DNA of 64,000 nucleotides from Desulfomicrobium apsheronum (GTDB lineage: Bacteria > Desulfobacterota > Desulfovibrionia > Desulfovibrionales > Desulfomicrobiaceae): NCBI RefSeq assembly GCF_900114115.1, contig NZ_FORX01000002.1:375004-439003 (forward strand). Reading direction: 5' to 3'. The position numbers and the translations under genes are program-made. Each line of letters opens with the position of its first letter. Position 1 is the first letter of the stretch. This document shows, piece by piece, positions 53,239-62,440 of this stretch. The notes beneath the pieces were generated by a model. That model made no database searches and was not told the origin of the DNA. It worked only from the letters and a program-made list of their open reading frames with translations.

Positions 53239-54771
53239 ATGCATACTCTGGTCATCAATTTGACCCGCTTCGGCGATCTGCTGCAGACCCAGCCTGTCTT
53301 CAGCGGATTGCGACGGCGGGGCGACAGCGCGGGGCTGGTCTGTCTGGACTCCTTCAAGGGCGCGGCCGTTCTGCTGCGCGATGTGGATCAGGTCCGGGCC
53401 TTGCCCGGGGCGCGTCTTCTGGCCCAACTGGACCGGGGTTGGCCCCTGGCCGTGGAAGAACTTGCCTCCTGGCTGGATCAGGGATGGCAGACGCCCTTTG
53501 ACCGGGTCGTCAATCTCACCCCGACCCTGTCCGCGCGGCTGCTGTCCCGCGCCATGCATGAAGGGCCGGTGGAGGGTTTTGGTCTCGATAGCCATGGTTT
53601 CGGCGAGTATTCCACGCACTGGGCGACTTTTCTGCAGGCAGCCTCCGCCCATCGCGGATGCAGCCCCTTCAACCTGGTCGATCTTTTTCAGCGCGTGGCT
53701 GGTCTTGATCCTGGGGAATTCAGATTGAAGACGCCCGAGGCTCCCGCGCTGGCGGCGGCGGATGAACTGCTTGGCGGCAAGGGGCGGCGGGTGGCCTTTC
53801 AGCTCGGGGCCAGCCAGGACTACAGACGCTGGCCCGTGGCCTCCTTCGTGCGCGCCGGGCGTGTGCTGTGGTCAAGGACCGGGCGTGTGCCCGTGCTCCT
53901 GGGCACGGCGTCGGAAGGACATCTGGCGCGGGAATTCATGGACCTGGCCGACTACCCCTGCACGGACCTGACCGGCCGGACCGATCTTACGACGCTGGCG
54001 GCGGTGCTGACGCGCATGGATCTTCTGCTGACCAACGACACGGGCACCATGCACCTGGCGGCGGGCCTTGGCGTGCCGGTGGCGGCGATCTTCCTGGCCA
54101 CGGCCCAGCCCTTCGACACCGGCCCCTATCTGGAGGGCAGCCTGAGCCTGGAGCCCGACCTGCCTTGCCACCCATGCTCCTTCGGGGAGAAATGCCCCCA
54201 TGGACTGATCTGCCGCGATTCCATCGAGGGGGAGGCCGTCGGGGACATGCTGGCCGGGTATCTGGATGGGCAAGCCTGGAGCGTCACGCCCGGTTTCAAG
54301 GGACGAGTCTGGCAGGCCCGGCGTGATGAGTCCGGATTCATGGATCTTTTTTCCGTGTCCGGCCACGAGGGCCAGGATCGCAGCCGCTGGATCAGAATTC
54401 AGCGCGAGGTCTATCGTCAATTTCTTGACCAGAAGCCCGGTGCGGGAAATTTTTCCTGGCCCGGGCCGGGTTCCGATTTCCGGGACGCCCTGGTGCGCGA
54501 TCTCGAACACGCCGCCCTCATGCTGACCCTGGTCGAAGAGCAGGGCCGGATTCTGGCGCTCCGTCCGGATGCGCCAATGAAACCGAAATTTCTTGTTAAC
54601 TGTCAGAATTTAGAAGATTTTTTTTCGCGCAGCCCCTCGCTTGGGATACTTGCTCCCATGTGGCGCTTCCAGTCCAGGGCCGAGTCCGTGAGCATGACGG
54701 CGTTCCTTGAATTGTGCGCCAGGTACCGTGGACTGCTCGATGTTTTCAGGCAACGGCTTGCGCTGGCATGA
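53239..54771 (+). CDS. Family 9 glycosyltransferase (heptosyltransferase-like)
   Basis: This 510-aa cytosolic protein has a GT9 fold over about residues 1-350. The N-terminal motif is INLTRFGDLLQTQPV and the nucleotide-sugar site is LLTNDTGTMHLAAGLGVPVAAIF. Such enzymes add heptose or related sugars to LPS core. The Cys-rich CHPCSFGEKCPHGLICRDSI stretch is common in the family. The C-terminal 150 residues are an extra helical region not in standard heptosyltransferases. ATG 53239 is chosen by homology-like position; the ribosome-binding site is weak. Confidence 0.85.
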   Translation: MHTLVINLTRFGDLLQTQPVFSGLRRRGDSAGLVCLDSFKGAAVLLRDVDQVRALPGARLLAQLDRGWPLAVEELASWLDQGWQTPFDRVVNLTPTLSARLLSRAMHEGPVEGFGLDSHGFGEYSTHWATFLQAASAHRGCSPFNLVDLFQRVAGLDPGEFRLKTPEAPALAAADELLGGKGRRVAFQLGASQDYRRWPVASFVRAGRVLWSRTGRVPVLLGTASEGHLAREFMDLADYPCTDLTGRTDLTTLAAVLTRMDLLLTNDTGTMHLAAGLGVPVAAIFLATAQPFDTGPYLEGSLSLEPDLPCHPCSFGEKCPHGLICRDSIEGEAVGDMLAGYLDGQAWSVTPGFKGRVWQARRDESGFMDLFSVSGHEGQDRSRWIRIQREVYRQFLDQKPGAGNFSWPGPGSDFRDALVRDLEHAALMLTLVEEQGRILALRPDAPMKPKFLVNCQNLEDFFSRSPSLGILAPMWRFQSRAESVSMTAFLELCARYRGLLDVFRQRLALA

Positions 54772-54829
54772 ATGTTGATTAAGTCCGGACATACGGCAAA
54801 ATTATTCCCAGTAGGCGGAGGACAGGAAA

Positions 54830-55447
54830 ATGATCATTATAGACGGCCAGCAGAGCCCACTTGAGGTTCGTCAATTCGAAAATCTTGAACAGATCATCGA
54901 AAAAGTCATGGAAGACATACGCATGAACAGTCGTATCGTGACCGATGTCCTGGTCAACGACGAGGCTTTTTCGGAGATTTACCCTCATCAGGCCGAGGAC
55001 ATGGACGCCTCGCATATCAATCGGGTGGAAATTGTTTCCGTGCCCACCGCAGAAATGGCCCAGGACATCACCCGCGAATTGTACAAGGTCGTGACTCTGA
55101 TGGGCAAGGCCGGGCGGCAGGTGGCGGATTTCTTCCGTCAGGCGGATGACGATCAGGCCCTGGAGCTTTATGGCGATCTGCTGGAAGTGAACCGCGACTT
55201 TCTGAACATGGTCGGCGTGCTTCGCAATGAATTCGCTACGGATACGTCCGCCGAATTCGAAGCGTCGCTGTCGGATCTTTCGTCTCTTTTTTCGGAGATG
55301 ATCGAGATTCAGGAGAACGAGGACTGGATTCTGCTCGCGGATCTGCTCGAGTATGAATACCTGCCCGTGGTCGAGAAGACCAAGAACATGGTCGCCCGTT
55401 TGCGCGAGTCGGTCAGGGTTTCGGTCAGGAAGGAACAGAATGGCTGA
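54830..55447 (+). CDS. Helical protein of unknown function, coupled to FliT/FlgN-like gene
   Basis: This 205-aa acidic, helical, soluble protein has no catalytic motif. GGAGGACAGGAAA precedes the ATG. Its stop overlaps the next start by 8 nt, so the two gene products are probably made together. The partner looks like a flagellar export chaperone, which hints at a flagellar role, but nothing in the sequence proves it. Confidence 0.65.
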   Translation: MIIIDGQQSPLEVRQFENLEQIIEKVMEDIRMNSRIVTDVLVNDEAFSEIYPHQAEDMDASHINRVEIVSVPTAEMAQDITRELYKVVTLMGKAGRQVADFFRQADDDQALELYGDLLEVNRDFLNMVGVLRNEFATDTSAEFEASLSDLSSLFSEMIEIQENEDWILLADLLEYEYLPVVEKTKNMVARLRESVRVSVRKEQNG

Positions 55448-55790
55448 ATCACGCGATACCTACGAGCACATCATGGCGCTTGGCCAGGAAGAGCTGGGAC
55501 TGATCGCGAGCCAGGATGCCGATCGTCTCGGGACGGTGGCGCGGGAGCGGGAGACAGCCATCATGGCCTTCATGAATTGCGACATGGGTGAGCAGGACAA
55601 GGCTTTCCTGGAAAAGCTCAAAAGCATCCAGGACATGAACACGCACCTGCACCATGAGGCCAGGACCTTGCATCAGTCCTTGAAGGAAGAGCTTTTGAAG
55701 GTGCGTCAGGAAAACAAGCGCATCGGGGGGTACCGAAACGGCGCCCTGATCACGCCCCTGGGCCGCCACGCGTTGAGTCGCAAGGGTTGA
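55440..55790 (+). CDS. Small helical protein, possible FliT/FlgN-type flagellar chaperone
   Basis: This 116-aa protein is almost wholly helical. Heptad-rich stretches (ELGLIASQDADRLGTVARERE, HHEARTLHQSLKEELLKVRQENKRIGGY) and a flexible C-terminus (NGALITPLGRHALSRKG) match the size and pattern of FliT/FlgN chaperones. These families are too divergent for certainty by eye. It overlaps the upstream gene by 8 nt and is convergent with pgeF. Confidence 0.55.
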   Translation: MAESRDTYEHIMALGQEELGLIASQDADRLGTVARERETAIMAFMNCDMGEQDKAFLEKLKSIQDMNTHLHHEARTLHQSLKEELLKVRQENKRIGGYRNGALITPLGRHALSRKG

Positions 55791-55818
55791 AACGGGTGCC
55801 GCTCCAGTGCCGGAGCGG

Positions 55819-56556
55819 CTACCTGATCCAGATGACGCCCACCTGTCGGCCGGTGATCTTGTCCCGGCGGTAGGAAAAGAACTCCGGGGACGAAGCCGTG
55901 CACAGGTCCAGCGCAAAGATGTTGCCGGAGGGAATGCCCGCCCCGATGAGCTGCTCGCGGGTCAGGCTCCACAGATCCATGCAGCGCGTGGCCGGATTGA
56001 AGCAGGATGAGAATCCTGGGCCCCATTCGGTCTCGAAATTGACGAATTCGCTCCTGCCCGGGCCAAGGCTCGGGCCGCGCACGGCCATGATTCCGGAAGG
56101 ATCAAGACCGTAGGCGGCGCAGAAGTCGCGCACTCCGGCAGCGGGAAAGTTGCCGGCGTTGCCTCTCCAGCCGCAGTGCAGGGCGGCAACGTGCCGTCCG
56201 GCGGCGTCCGCCAGCAGAATGGGCTGACAGTCGGCGGTCTTGATGACCAGTCCGTGCCCGGGTCGGTCCGTGCCCAGGCCATCTCCCTCCAGCCTTGCCC
56301 CATCAAAGCAATCATCCTCCAGATTCATGTGCATGGTCTGTCCGTGCACTTGCCTGAGCTCCTGCCAGACCCCAAAGCCCAGGGCCCTTCGCAGTTCCGC
56401 CCTGTTGGCCCGCACGGCCTTCTCATCGTCTCCGACCTCAAGCGACATGTTGGACTCGGCGTAGGCGCCCGTGCCGTGACCGCCCTGGCGGGTGGTGAAG
56501 ACGCAGCCGACATTGTCAAGGCCGGGAAAATGAAAATCGATATATTTGAGAGACAT
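55819..56556 (-). CDS. pgeF: PgeF/YfiH-type laccase-domain purine nucleoside phosphorylase
   Basis: This 245-aa protein belongs to the multi-copper-polyphenol-oxidoreductase-laccase (DUF152) family. Members act as purine nucleoside phosphorylases or in peptidoglycan editing. Zn-site motifs are RQVHGQ, KTADCQPIL and ALHCGWRGN. ATG 56556 lies 2 nt after the stop of the formyl-THF cyclo-ligase gene, so they are co-transcribed. A hairpin near its end at 55798-55819 lacks a T-tract. Confidence 0.92.
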   Translation of the reverse strand: MSLKYIDFHFPGLDNVGCVFTTRQGGHGTGAYAESNMSLEVGDDEKAVRANRAELRRALGFGVWQELRQVHGQTMHMNLEDDCFDGARLEGDGLGTDRPGHGLVIKTADCQPILLADAAGRHVAALHCGWRGNAGNFPAAGVRDFCAAYGLDPSGIMAVRGPSLGPGRSEFVNFETEWGPGFSSCFNPATRCMDLWSLTREQLIGAGIPSGNIFALDLCTASSPEFFSYRRDKITGRQVGVIWIR

Positions 56557-56558
56557 GG

Positions 56559-57149
56559 CTAACGCTCCATAGGGATGTGCAGGATGGATTCGGGGGTGAC
56601 GATCATTTCCACCGGCCTGTCCCATGGTTCGACCGGAATGCTGTCCAGGACCTGAAAGGCGTAGGCCGGGCCGACCAGCAGGGGGGCGTGGCCGAGGGTG
56701 GGCAGAAAGCGGTCGTAATAGCCGCCTCCGAAGCCGAGGCGGTATCCGCGCCGGTCGAAAGCCAAGGCCGGAAGAATGATGACCTCGGGCTCTGGGGACG
56801 AGACCAGCCGGGCCCGCTCGGCCTGAGGTTCGATCAGGCCGAAGCAGCCGGGGCCCAGTTCCTCGCGGGAGGTTACGCTGTACGCGTCCATTATGCCGGG
56901 GGCGTTGTCGCGGCAGCCGGGCAGAAGGACTTCGCTGCCGCGCGCCCAGAAATGGTCCAGCAGGGGCCATGTGTCGACTTCGCCCCGGGCCGGAAGATAT
57001 AGCATGACGCTGGAGGCGAGGCGGATGCGCTCCAGGGACAGCAGGTTGGCCCGGATGCGGGCGCTGTCTTCCTGCACCAGGTTCAGGGGCAGATCCTGAC
57101 GCCGTTTGCGCAGGGCAATTCGCAGAAGGTTTTTGCTGGACTCTTGCAT
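56559..57149 (-). CDS. 5-formyltetrahydrofolate cyclo-ligase
   Basis: This 196-aa enzyme converts 5-formyl-THF to 5,10-methenyl-THF using ATP. The C-terminal motif GFGGGYYDRFL is diagnostic, and the N-terminal ALRKRRQDLP holds the Lys/Arg-rich ATP site. ATG 57149 is chosen from the helix start (MQESSKNLLRIALRKRR). It is the first gene of a unit with pgeF and is divergent from the metallophosphoesterase. Confidence 0.93.
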   Translation of the reverse strand: MQESSKNLLRIALRKRRQDLPLNLVQEDSARIRANLLSLERIRLASSVMLYLPARGEVDTWPLLDHFWARGSEVLLPGCRDNAPGIMDAYSVTSREELGPGCFGLIEPQAERARLVSSPEPEVIILPALAFDRRGYRLGFGGGYYDRFLPTLGHAPLLVGPAYAFQVLDSIPVEPWDRPVEMIVTPESILHIPMER

Positions 57150-57216
57150 GACGTGAGGCGCTCCTTTACCATGCCGTGAAAACACGACATTTACTCAAAG
57201 AGGGGATGACAGGCAA

Positions 57217-57885
57217 ATGGCAAACCGCTTTTGGATAGTTTTTGGGGACATTCATGAACGCATCGGAGCCGTGGAACGGATCGACGATCTCGGCCGCGCC
57301 GACGGTGTTTTCCTGTCCGGGGATCTGACCAACCTTGGCACGCGTGAGAGCGCCGGGCGCATCGTTTCCGCCGTGGCCGCGATCAATCCGCGCATCCATG
57401 CCCAGATCGGGAACATGGACACCCCGGCCGTGGACCGGGTGCTGACCGAGCAGGGGATCAACGTTCACGCCCGGGTCGTGGATCTTGGCGGCGGAGTCTG
57501 CCTGGCCGCCGTGGGCTACTCCACTCCCACCCCCTTCGGCACGCCTTCCGAGGTTGATGAAAACCAGGTCTGCCAGTGGACTCACGACGTGCTGGAGCAA
57601 GCCGGAGCCTTCGAGCAGGTCATTCTCATGGTGCACACTCCGCCGCGCGCGGAAGTGGTCGACAAGCTGCCTTCGGGAGCCCATGTCGGCAGTCCGGGGG
57701 TGCGCGCACTGATCGAGAAATATCAGCCCGCCATCGTCGTCACCGGCCACATCCACGAAGGAGCCGGCGAGGAGATGATCGCCCGGTCGCACGTGCTGAA
57801 CCCCGGAGCCTTTGCCCAGGGCGGCTATGTGCGCATCGACGAGACTCCGTCCGGCCTTGTGGCGGTATTGCGGAGCGTGGCATGA
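57217..57885 (+). CDS. Calcineurin-like metallophosphoesterase
   Basis: This 222-aa cytosolic phosphoesterase keeps the metal motifs in order: FGDIHE, LSGDLTN, IGNMD, LMVHTPPR and VTGHIHEG. The compact size suggests a YfcE/MJ0936-like phosphodiesterase; its substrate is unknown. The stop overlaps the xth start by 4 nt, so it may accompany DNA-repair nuclease expression. Confidence 0.9.
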   Translation: MANRFWIVFGDIHERIGAVERIDDLGRADGVFLSGDLTNLGTRESAGRIVSAVAAINPRIHAQIGNMDTPAVDRVLTEQGINVHARVVDLGGGVCLAAVGYSTPTPFGTPSEVDENQVCQWTHDVLEQAGAFEQVILMVHTPPRAEVVDKLPSGAHVGSPGVRALIEKYQPAIVVTGHIHEGAGEEMIARSHVLNPGAFAQGGYVRIDETPSGLVAVLRSVA

Positions 57886-58655
57886 TCCTGCGCATGTATT
57901 CCTGGAACGTGAACGGATTTCGGGCCGTCCTTGGCAAGGGCTTCCGCGACTGGCTCGATCGGGTCGCACCCGACGTGCTCGGCCTGCAGGAGGTCAAGGC
58001 CGAGGAGGACCAGGTCGGCGGGGATCGCCTCTTTGATGGCTATCACTGCTACTGGAACGCCGCGCGCAGCAAGAAGGGCTATTCCGGCACGGCCTGCTAC
58101 AGCCGCCTTGAGCCCCTGGCCGTGCACCGGGGCCTGCCCGATGCGCGGTTTCAGGGCGAGGGCCGGGTCATCCGCCTTGAGTTCGAGAAATTTCATTTTT
58201 TCAACATCTATTTTCCCAATGGTCAGATGAGCCAGGATCGCCTCGATTTCAAGATGGGCTTCTACGACGCATTTCTGGACCACGCCCAGGAGCTCAGGCG
58301 GGACAAGCCCATCGTGGTCTGCGGGGATTTCAACACCGCCCACCGCGAGATTGATCTGAAGAATCCCAAGGCCAACGAGAAGACATCCGGTTTTTTGCCC
58401 ATCGAGCGGGCCTGGCTGGATCGTTTCGTGGCCCACGGCTATGTGGACACGTTTCGCCACTGCCACGGGGACGTGGAGGATGCCTACTCGTGGTGGACGT
58501 ACCGCTTCGGGGCCAGATCAAGAAACGTGGGGTGGCGCATCGATTATTTTTTCGTCTCCGAGGAACTTCGCGGCGCGGTCAGGGACGCATGGATCGACGC
58601 CGATGTACTCGGGTCCGACCATTGCCCTGTAGGCCTGGCGCTTGAATTGCCGTAA
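57882..58655 (+). CDS. xth: Exodeoxyribonuclease III (AP endonuclease)
   Basis: This 257-aa Mg-dependent nuclease removes 3' blocks and cuts at abasic sites. The motifs SWNVNGFRAV, LGLQEVKAEEDQ, YSGTACYSR, VVCGDFNTAHREIDL, YSWWTYRFGARSRNVGWRIDYFF and GSDHCPVGL are all intact. The ATG overlaps the metallophosphoesterase stop. Confidence 0.97.
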   Translation: MILRMYSWNVNGFRAVLGKGFRDWLDRVAPDVLGLQEVKAEEDQVGGDRLFDGYHCYWNAARSKKGYSGTACYSRLEPLAVHRGLPDARFQGEGRVIRLEFEKFHFFNIYFPNGQMSQDRLDFKMGFYDAFLDHAQELRRDKPIVVCGDFNTAHREIDLKNPKANEKTSGFLPIERAWLDRFVAHGYVDTFRHCHGDVEDAYSWWTYRFGARSRNVGWRIDYFFVSEELRGAVRDAWIDADVLGSDHCPVGLALELP

Positions 58656-58692
58656 TAATGACGGGGAGCTCTTATGAGAAGGATGGACACAG

Positions 58693-59268
58693 GTGAGTAA
58701 ACGCGACGAAATTCTGGCGGCGGCCCAGGCCCTTTTTGCCGAATACGGCTACGCCGGAACGACCATGCGCATGATCGCCGAGCGTGCGGGGGTGGCGTTC
58801 GGACTTGTGTCCCATTATTTCGGAAACAAGGAGAAGCTGTTCCTGGTGGCCGGTCACGAGATGATCGACGCCATGCTGCTGGGCATCAGACGGGACACGG
58901 AGGCGGCGCAAAACGGATTGCAGGCCGTGGATATTTTTGTGAATTCCTACCTCTCCTACACCCTGGCCAACCGGGCGACCTTCCCCACCCTGATCCGCTG
59001 CTCGCCTTTCAGCGACGACAATCCGCATCTGGATCGCCACAAGATCGGCGCGAAATTCAAGGAATTGATCAGAGAGATCGAGATCAATCTGGAGCGCGGC
59101 ATCGCCGACGGAACCATTGCCCAGGTTCCGGTCGAGGACTGCGCGCTCATGATCTACGCGGCCATGGTCGGGGCGGTACGCACGGTTTTTCTGAGCCCCT
59201 TCGGAGAACCGGGGCTGTTCGAGGAAACCCGCAGGTTCATTCTGCGGTCGTTGCGTCGGAGCGATTAA
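58693..59268 (+). CDS. TetR/AcrR-family transcriptional regulator
   Basis: This 191-aa protein has the TetR helix-turn-helix at residues about 7-50 (ILAAAQALFAEYGYAGTTMRMIAERAGVAFGLVSHYFGNKEKLF). The C-terminal ligand domain is not assignable to an effector. It starts with GTG 58693 after AAGGAT. No transporter or enzyme gene that it would obviously control is adjacent, and it ends 82 nt before a convergent gene. Confidence 0.9.
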   Translation: MSKRDEILAAAQALFAEYGYAGTTMRMIAERAGVAFGLVSHYFGNKEKLFLVAGHEMIDAMLLGIRRDTEAAQNGLQAVDIFVNSYLSYTLANRATFPTLIRCSPFSDDNPHLDRHKIGAKFKELIREIEINLERGIADGTIAQVPVEDCALMIYAAMVGAVRTVFLSPFGEPGLFEETRRFILRSLRRSD

Positions 59269-59350
59269 ATGGAGTTGTAAGCGCTTTTCGGCACGATTGT
59301 GACGGATCGGGCGCGTTGTCAGGTCTTTGCCAGGTTCAGACGTTTTTCGA

Positions 59351-60304
59351 TCATCCTCCGAAAAATTCCCGCACCGAACTGAAATTGGAGATGATCCCGT
59401 CCCACATGCGCAGAGCATCTTCTCTGGCCTCGATTCGGCAGGACATTTTGATCTGTATGTGCGGTTTTTGCGGGTCCCCGCCTGCGCCTTCATATTCCCA
59501 GCAGGCCGTTAGCCTGGGGACATCGGGACAGTCCTTGTCCTTGGGTTGGAGGATGTAAATCTCCTCCAAACCTTTCAAACCGGCCAGGACGTTTTCTCGT
59601 GAGCGCAGAATCTTCAGTTCGATCCGGTACTTGCTGGTCACCGGTTTGACGGCTTCAGTGATGCGGGGCGGGTCACAGGGATGAGCGAAAAGATGGGCGT
59701 CAAAGCGCAGGCGAATCCTGTGCAATGATTCGGACGGCGGCCTTTCCAGGCTCATGCCGGCCTGTTCGCTCCATGTTTTCAAGCCTTCGACTCTCCCTGC
59801 GGAGAAAAAAAAGCCGGCTGGCGAAACAATCTCGCTGCCGTAATGATACTTTCTGAAAAGATTCAGGATCGGTCCGTTTACGGTAAGGCATGGCCCGCAC
59901 GTGTCGAAGGGCCGGTTTTCTGTCAGGCACAGGATCGCTTCCGGCATGCCTATATAGACTTCAAGGTTGTGGTTGGCCTTGCTGCTGTTGCAACAGCGCA
60001 ACATGGCAGGAAATCCGCAGAGGTCGCTGACATCCGTTTCATCCCATGTCTCACGGATAGACAGCCCCCTGATTTCGTTTGCCATGCCCGCTTTCGTTCC
60101 GAGCGATTCCTTGAGCGCGTCCAGGTTGCGTTTATTTAGTCCGGGTTTCCAGGGAAATTCCTCGACGGCTATGCCGTTGACTTTAAACCATGTCGCGGAA
60201 AGCTCCATGCTTTCGTGTACGGGTAACACGAACCGTCCCACTGGGCGCATGACCATGGAGCAAGGCGGGAACTTCGGATCGGGGGTGGCAGTGTCGGTAA
60301 CCAT
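59351..60304 (-). CDS. Tli4-like type VI secretion immunity protein (orphan)
   Basis: This 317-aa protein has the N-terminal phrase RPVGRFVLPVHESMELS and a C-terminal domain with SPAGFFFSAGRVEG, LTACWEYEGAGG and a final REDALRMWDGIISNFSS. These resemble Tli4 immunity proteins, which protect against type VI phospholipase effectors. I see no effector gene nearby. ATG 60304 has GGGAGGG upstream but leaves no export signal. A TTG at 60373 would add a hydrophobic N-terminus. Tli4 proteins are usually periplasmic, so the start matters. Confidence 0.6.
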   Translation of the reverse strand: MVTDTATPDPKFPPCSMVMRPVGRFVLPVHESMELSATWFKVNGIAVEEFPWKPGLNKRNLDALKESLGTKAGMANEIRGLSIRETWDETDVSDLCGFPAMLRCCNSSKANHNLEVYIGMPEAILCLTENRPFDTCGPCLTVNGPILNLFRKYHYGSEIVSPAGFFFSAGRVEGLKTWSEQAGMSLERPPSESLHRIRLRFDAHLFAHPCDPPRITEAVKPVTSKYRIELKILRSRENVLAGLKGLEEIYILQPKDKDCPDVPRLTACWEYEGAGGDPQKPHIQIKMSCRIEAREDALRMWDGIISNFSSVREFFGG

Positions 60305-60481
60305 GAAATGGAACCCTCCCAAAAAAAGATTGGCAAGCAGGATCTGCAAAGAGGTCGCTGCAAAACCGGACAATGTAAATTTTGTTCCGATTTGATGGTA
60401 AAATCAATCTTTGTAATGGTAGAATTTTCAGTATTCTGCCGTGAGTGACGTATTTTCGTTATACCCAAAAGGTGCTGCCGC

Positions 60482-60832
60482 CTAGAAATTGAAGACTTTC
60501 GCTTCCGCAGCCAGGTCGATCAGGTGCGGCCCCCCGTCCAGAGCCATGTTGGCGTAGAATCGCGCTTCGTCCACGCCCCTGTTTCTCGCGCAGGGCGTGC
60601 AGATTCCGATTTCGATTTCCTCTTCGACAAGATAGGGCAGGTAGTCGCCCGGGCAGTCGCCGGTCAGGGTCTTCTGGCCCGTATCCCTGGACATGTCCGC
60701 CCAGAGCACTCCTCCGTCGATGAAGAACAGATTGACATGATGCCCTTTGGAGTGGGCGATGCGAGCGAACTGAAAGCAACGTGTCGCCGCCTCGTTGTCG
60801 TCCTTGCCGAGAATAAACAGGAATTTGGCCAT
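60482..60832 (-). CDS. DsrE-family sulfur-relay-like protein
   Basis: This 116-aa protein has the DsrE/TusD fold: KFLFILGKDDNEAATRCFQFARIA at the N-terminus and HHVNLFFIDGGV next. A Cys pair CTPC (Cys78, Cys81) sits where DsrE proteins keep the sulfur-accepting Cys. It could carry persulfide sulfur. It is a single-gene unit on the minus strand with a 160-nt divergent region to the truncated rtcB. Confidence 0.85.
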   Translation of the reverse strand: MAKFLFILGKDDNEAATRCFQFARIAHSKGHHVNLFFIDGGVLWADMSRDTGQKTLTGDCPGDYLPYLVEEEIEIGICTPCARNRGVDEARFYANMALDGGPHLIDLAAEAKVFNF

Positions 60833-60991
60833 TTCATCCTCCCGTGTTACGAATGCGCTTCACTAGAATGCTTTATTCGTAAAATCAATGCATTCTGAGA
60901 AGGACCTCTTGGAAAGTATGCGCGAATGCGTGCGTCGTTCTGTATCTTGGCCGCTCTTGGTCAATATTCCAGCTTTCCCTCTCTTGGAGAA

Positions 60992-61738
60992 ATGTCAAAA
61001 AACGGATACGTGAATTTCATGTCCATGAACAGCCGCAATATGGAAAAAAAGCTGCCGTTTCGTCCGGTAGCCCTCGGCATTCCCGAGCGTCTTATGCCCG
61101 TGGTCCTCGATTGCGCGCGGCAGCTCGAAGACGAGGGGGTGCGCGGCAAGGCCCTGCGCCGTCTTTTCGTCCGCCTGGCGCAGGATCCGAAGTCGTTCGC
61201 GGACCATCCGGTCCTGGGCGGACTGGCCGGGATGCTTGGTGGCGGGTCGTCGCCGGGCGCGGCCGTTTCCGTGACGGAGGTTCCCTGGCGGGCCTGGGGC
61301 GAAGATCTCGATCCCAAGGCGGTGCAGCAACTCCGTGACGGATGCGGCTTGCCGGTGGCCGTGAGCGGGGCGCTCATGCCCGACGCCCATGTCGGCTACG
61401 GCCTGCCCATTGGCGGCGTGCTGGCCGTGGCGGACGCGGTCATTCCCTACGGCGTCGGCATGGACATCGCCTGCCGGATGAAGATGAGCGTCTTTGCGGT
61501 GTCCCCGGACCTGGTCGACACGCACGGCGACGAGCTGGCGCGGGCCATCGAGCAGGAGACCTGCTTCGGTGTCGGCGGCCAGTTCAAGGTTCGCAAGGAT
61601 CATGCGGTCATGCACGATGACTGGGGTTTTTCTCCAGTGACGCGGCGGATGCGCGACACGGCCTGGGCCCAGCTCGGGACCAGTGGCAGCGTTTCCCTGA
61701 TTGAGAAAAAATTAGTCAAAAATTGTCAATTATCCTGA
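60992..61738 (+). pseudogene. rtcB: rtcB-family RNA ligase, 3'-truncated
   Basis: The frame encodes the N-terminal half of an RtcB-like tRNA-splicing ligase. It includes MPDAHVGYGLPIGGVLAVAD and GVGMDIACRM with the metal-binding Cys. The normal family length is about 450 residues or more. After LGTSGS, where the family continues with a GNHF-like motif, the sequence changes at about 61,690 to an AT-rich tail (VSLIEKKLVKNCQLS). The catalytic His/Asn and Lys-containing C-terminal half is missing, so it is almost certainly non-functional. ATG 60992 is the likely start. Confidence 0.85.
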
Positions 61739-61779
61739 AGGAGCCAATGAGGTTTTATTGTCTTGCGGGATGATAATCA

Positions 61780-62352
61780 GTGTTGTTCAATTCCATCGAA
61801 ACCATCCTTTGGCGGATATGGTTCGTTGCCATGGCTGCCCTTGTTCTGAATCTTCCCGTCCTTGCCATGGATGAAGAACTAGGTGACTTGATACTAGCTG
61901 AACTTCCGTCCGGCATCAACGGCATCAATCCGAGAAGAATTCCACAACCGGAATGGCTTTCTGAAGATGAAGGCGGAATCGGGGAATGAGGTCGCTCTTG
62001 CGGTTCTGCAATCACACAACGGCGCGTCGATGAAAAGGACGTCACGCCGCCCAAGCCGAAGCCAAGCGTAACCCATTAGGCGGATAACTAAAGGCAACGT
62101 GCTTTATCTGCTATCTGACGGCCGCATGATCAAGGATTGCGGTCAAGCGATCCATTTTTCGGCAAATAGCCAGGCGGCCAAGGCCATGGCTCAGGAGATT
62201 GCCTGACGTAAGTTTGGTCCGAAATTTGGATTGCTAGGCAACACCATCAAGAATTAGGAAAAGCGCATATCGAAGCAGGCATGTGTAAGTCAGATGAAGA
62301 TATCTGCGAAGGCTGCAAGAAGAAGCAGAGAGGCAGGTTTGGAAGGGTATAG
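61780..62352 (+). pseudogene. Decayed gene fragments, possibly a mobilisation/relaxase-type protein
   Basis: A 69-codon frame (61780-61989) ends at TGA. The same frame resumes as VDEKDVTPPKPKPSVT. One frame over, from about 62090, it continues as KGNVLYLLSDGRMIKDCG, then RKFGPKFGLLGN. One frame further it reads QELGKAHIEAGMCKSD to TAG at 62352. These segments look like one protein broken by a stop and frameshifts. The KGNVxYLxxDGR phrase recalls C-terminal domains of plasmid or ICE relaxases, which is a weak match. The rest of 61739-62440 shows no gene. Confidence 0.45.
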
Positions 62353-62440
62353 GACTATCGCCCTGTAAAGCAGCTAAAAATGCGAGGGTTTCGGAGGTTT
62401 TTCCTAACGCTTTGTAATCGCTATACTTCAATGCACAATC

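Noticed and set aside
55798-55819. GCCGCTCC/GGAGCGGC hairpin between the convergent FliT-like gene and pgeF as a terminator.
   Set aside because: There is no T-tract on either side; it may only slow polymerase.
61987-61989. The TGA in the island fragment as another selenocysteine codon.
   Set aside because: No Cys-like motif is around it and the gene carries further frameshifts, so decay explains it better.
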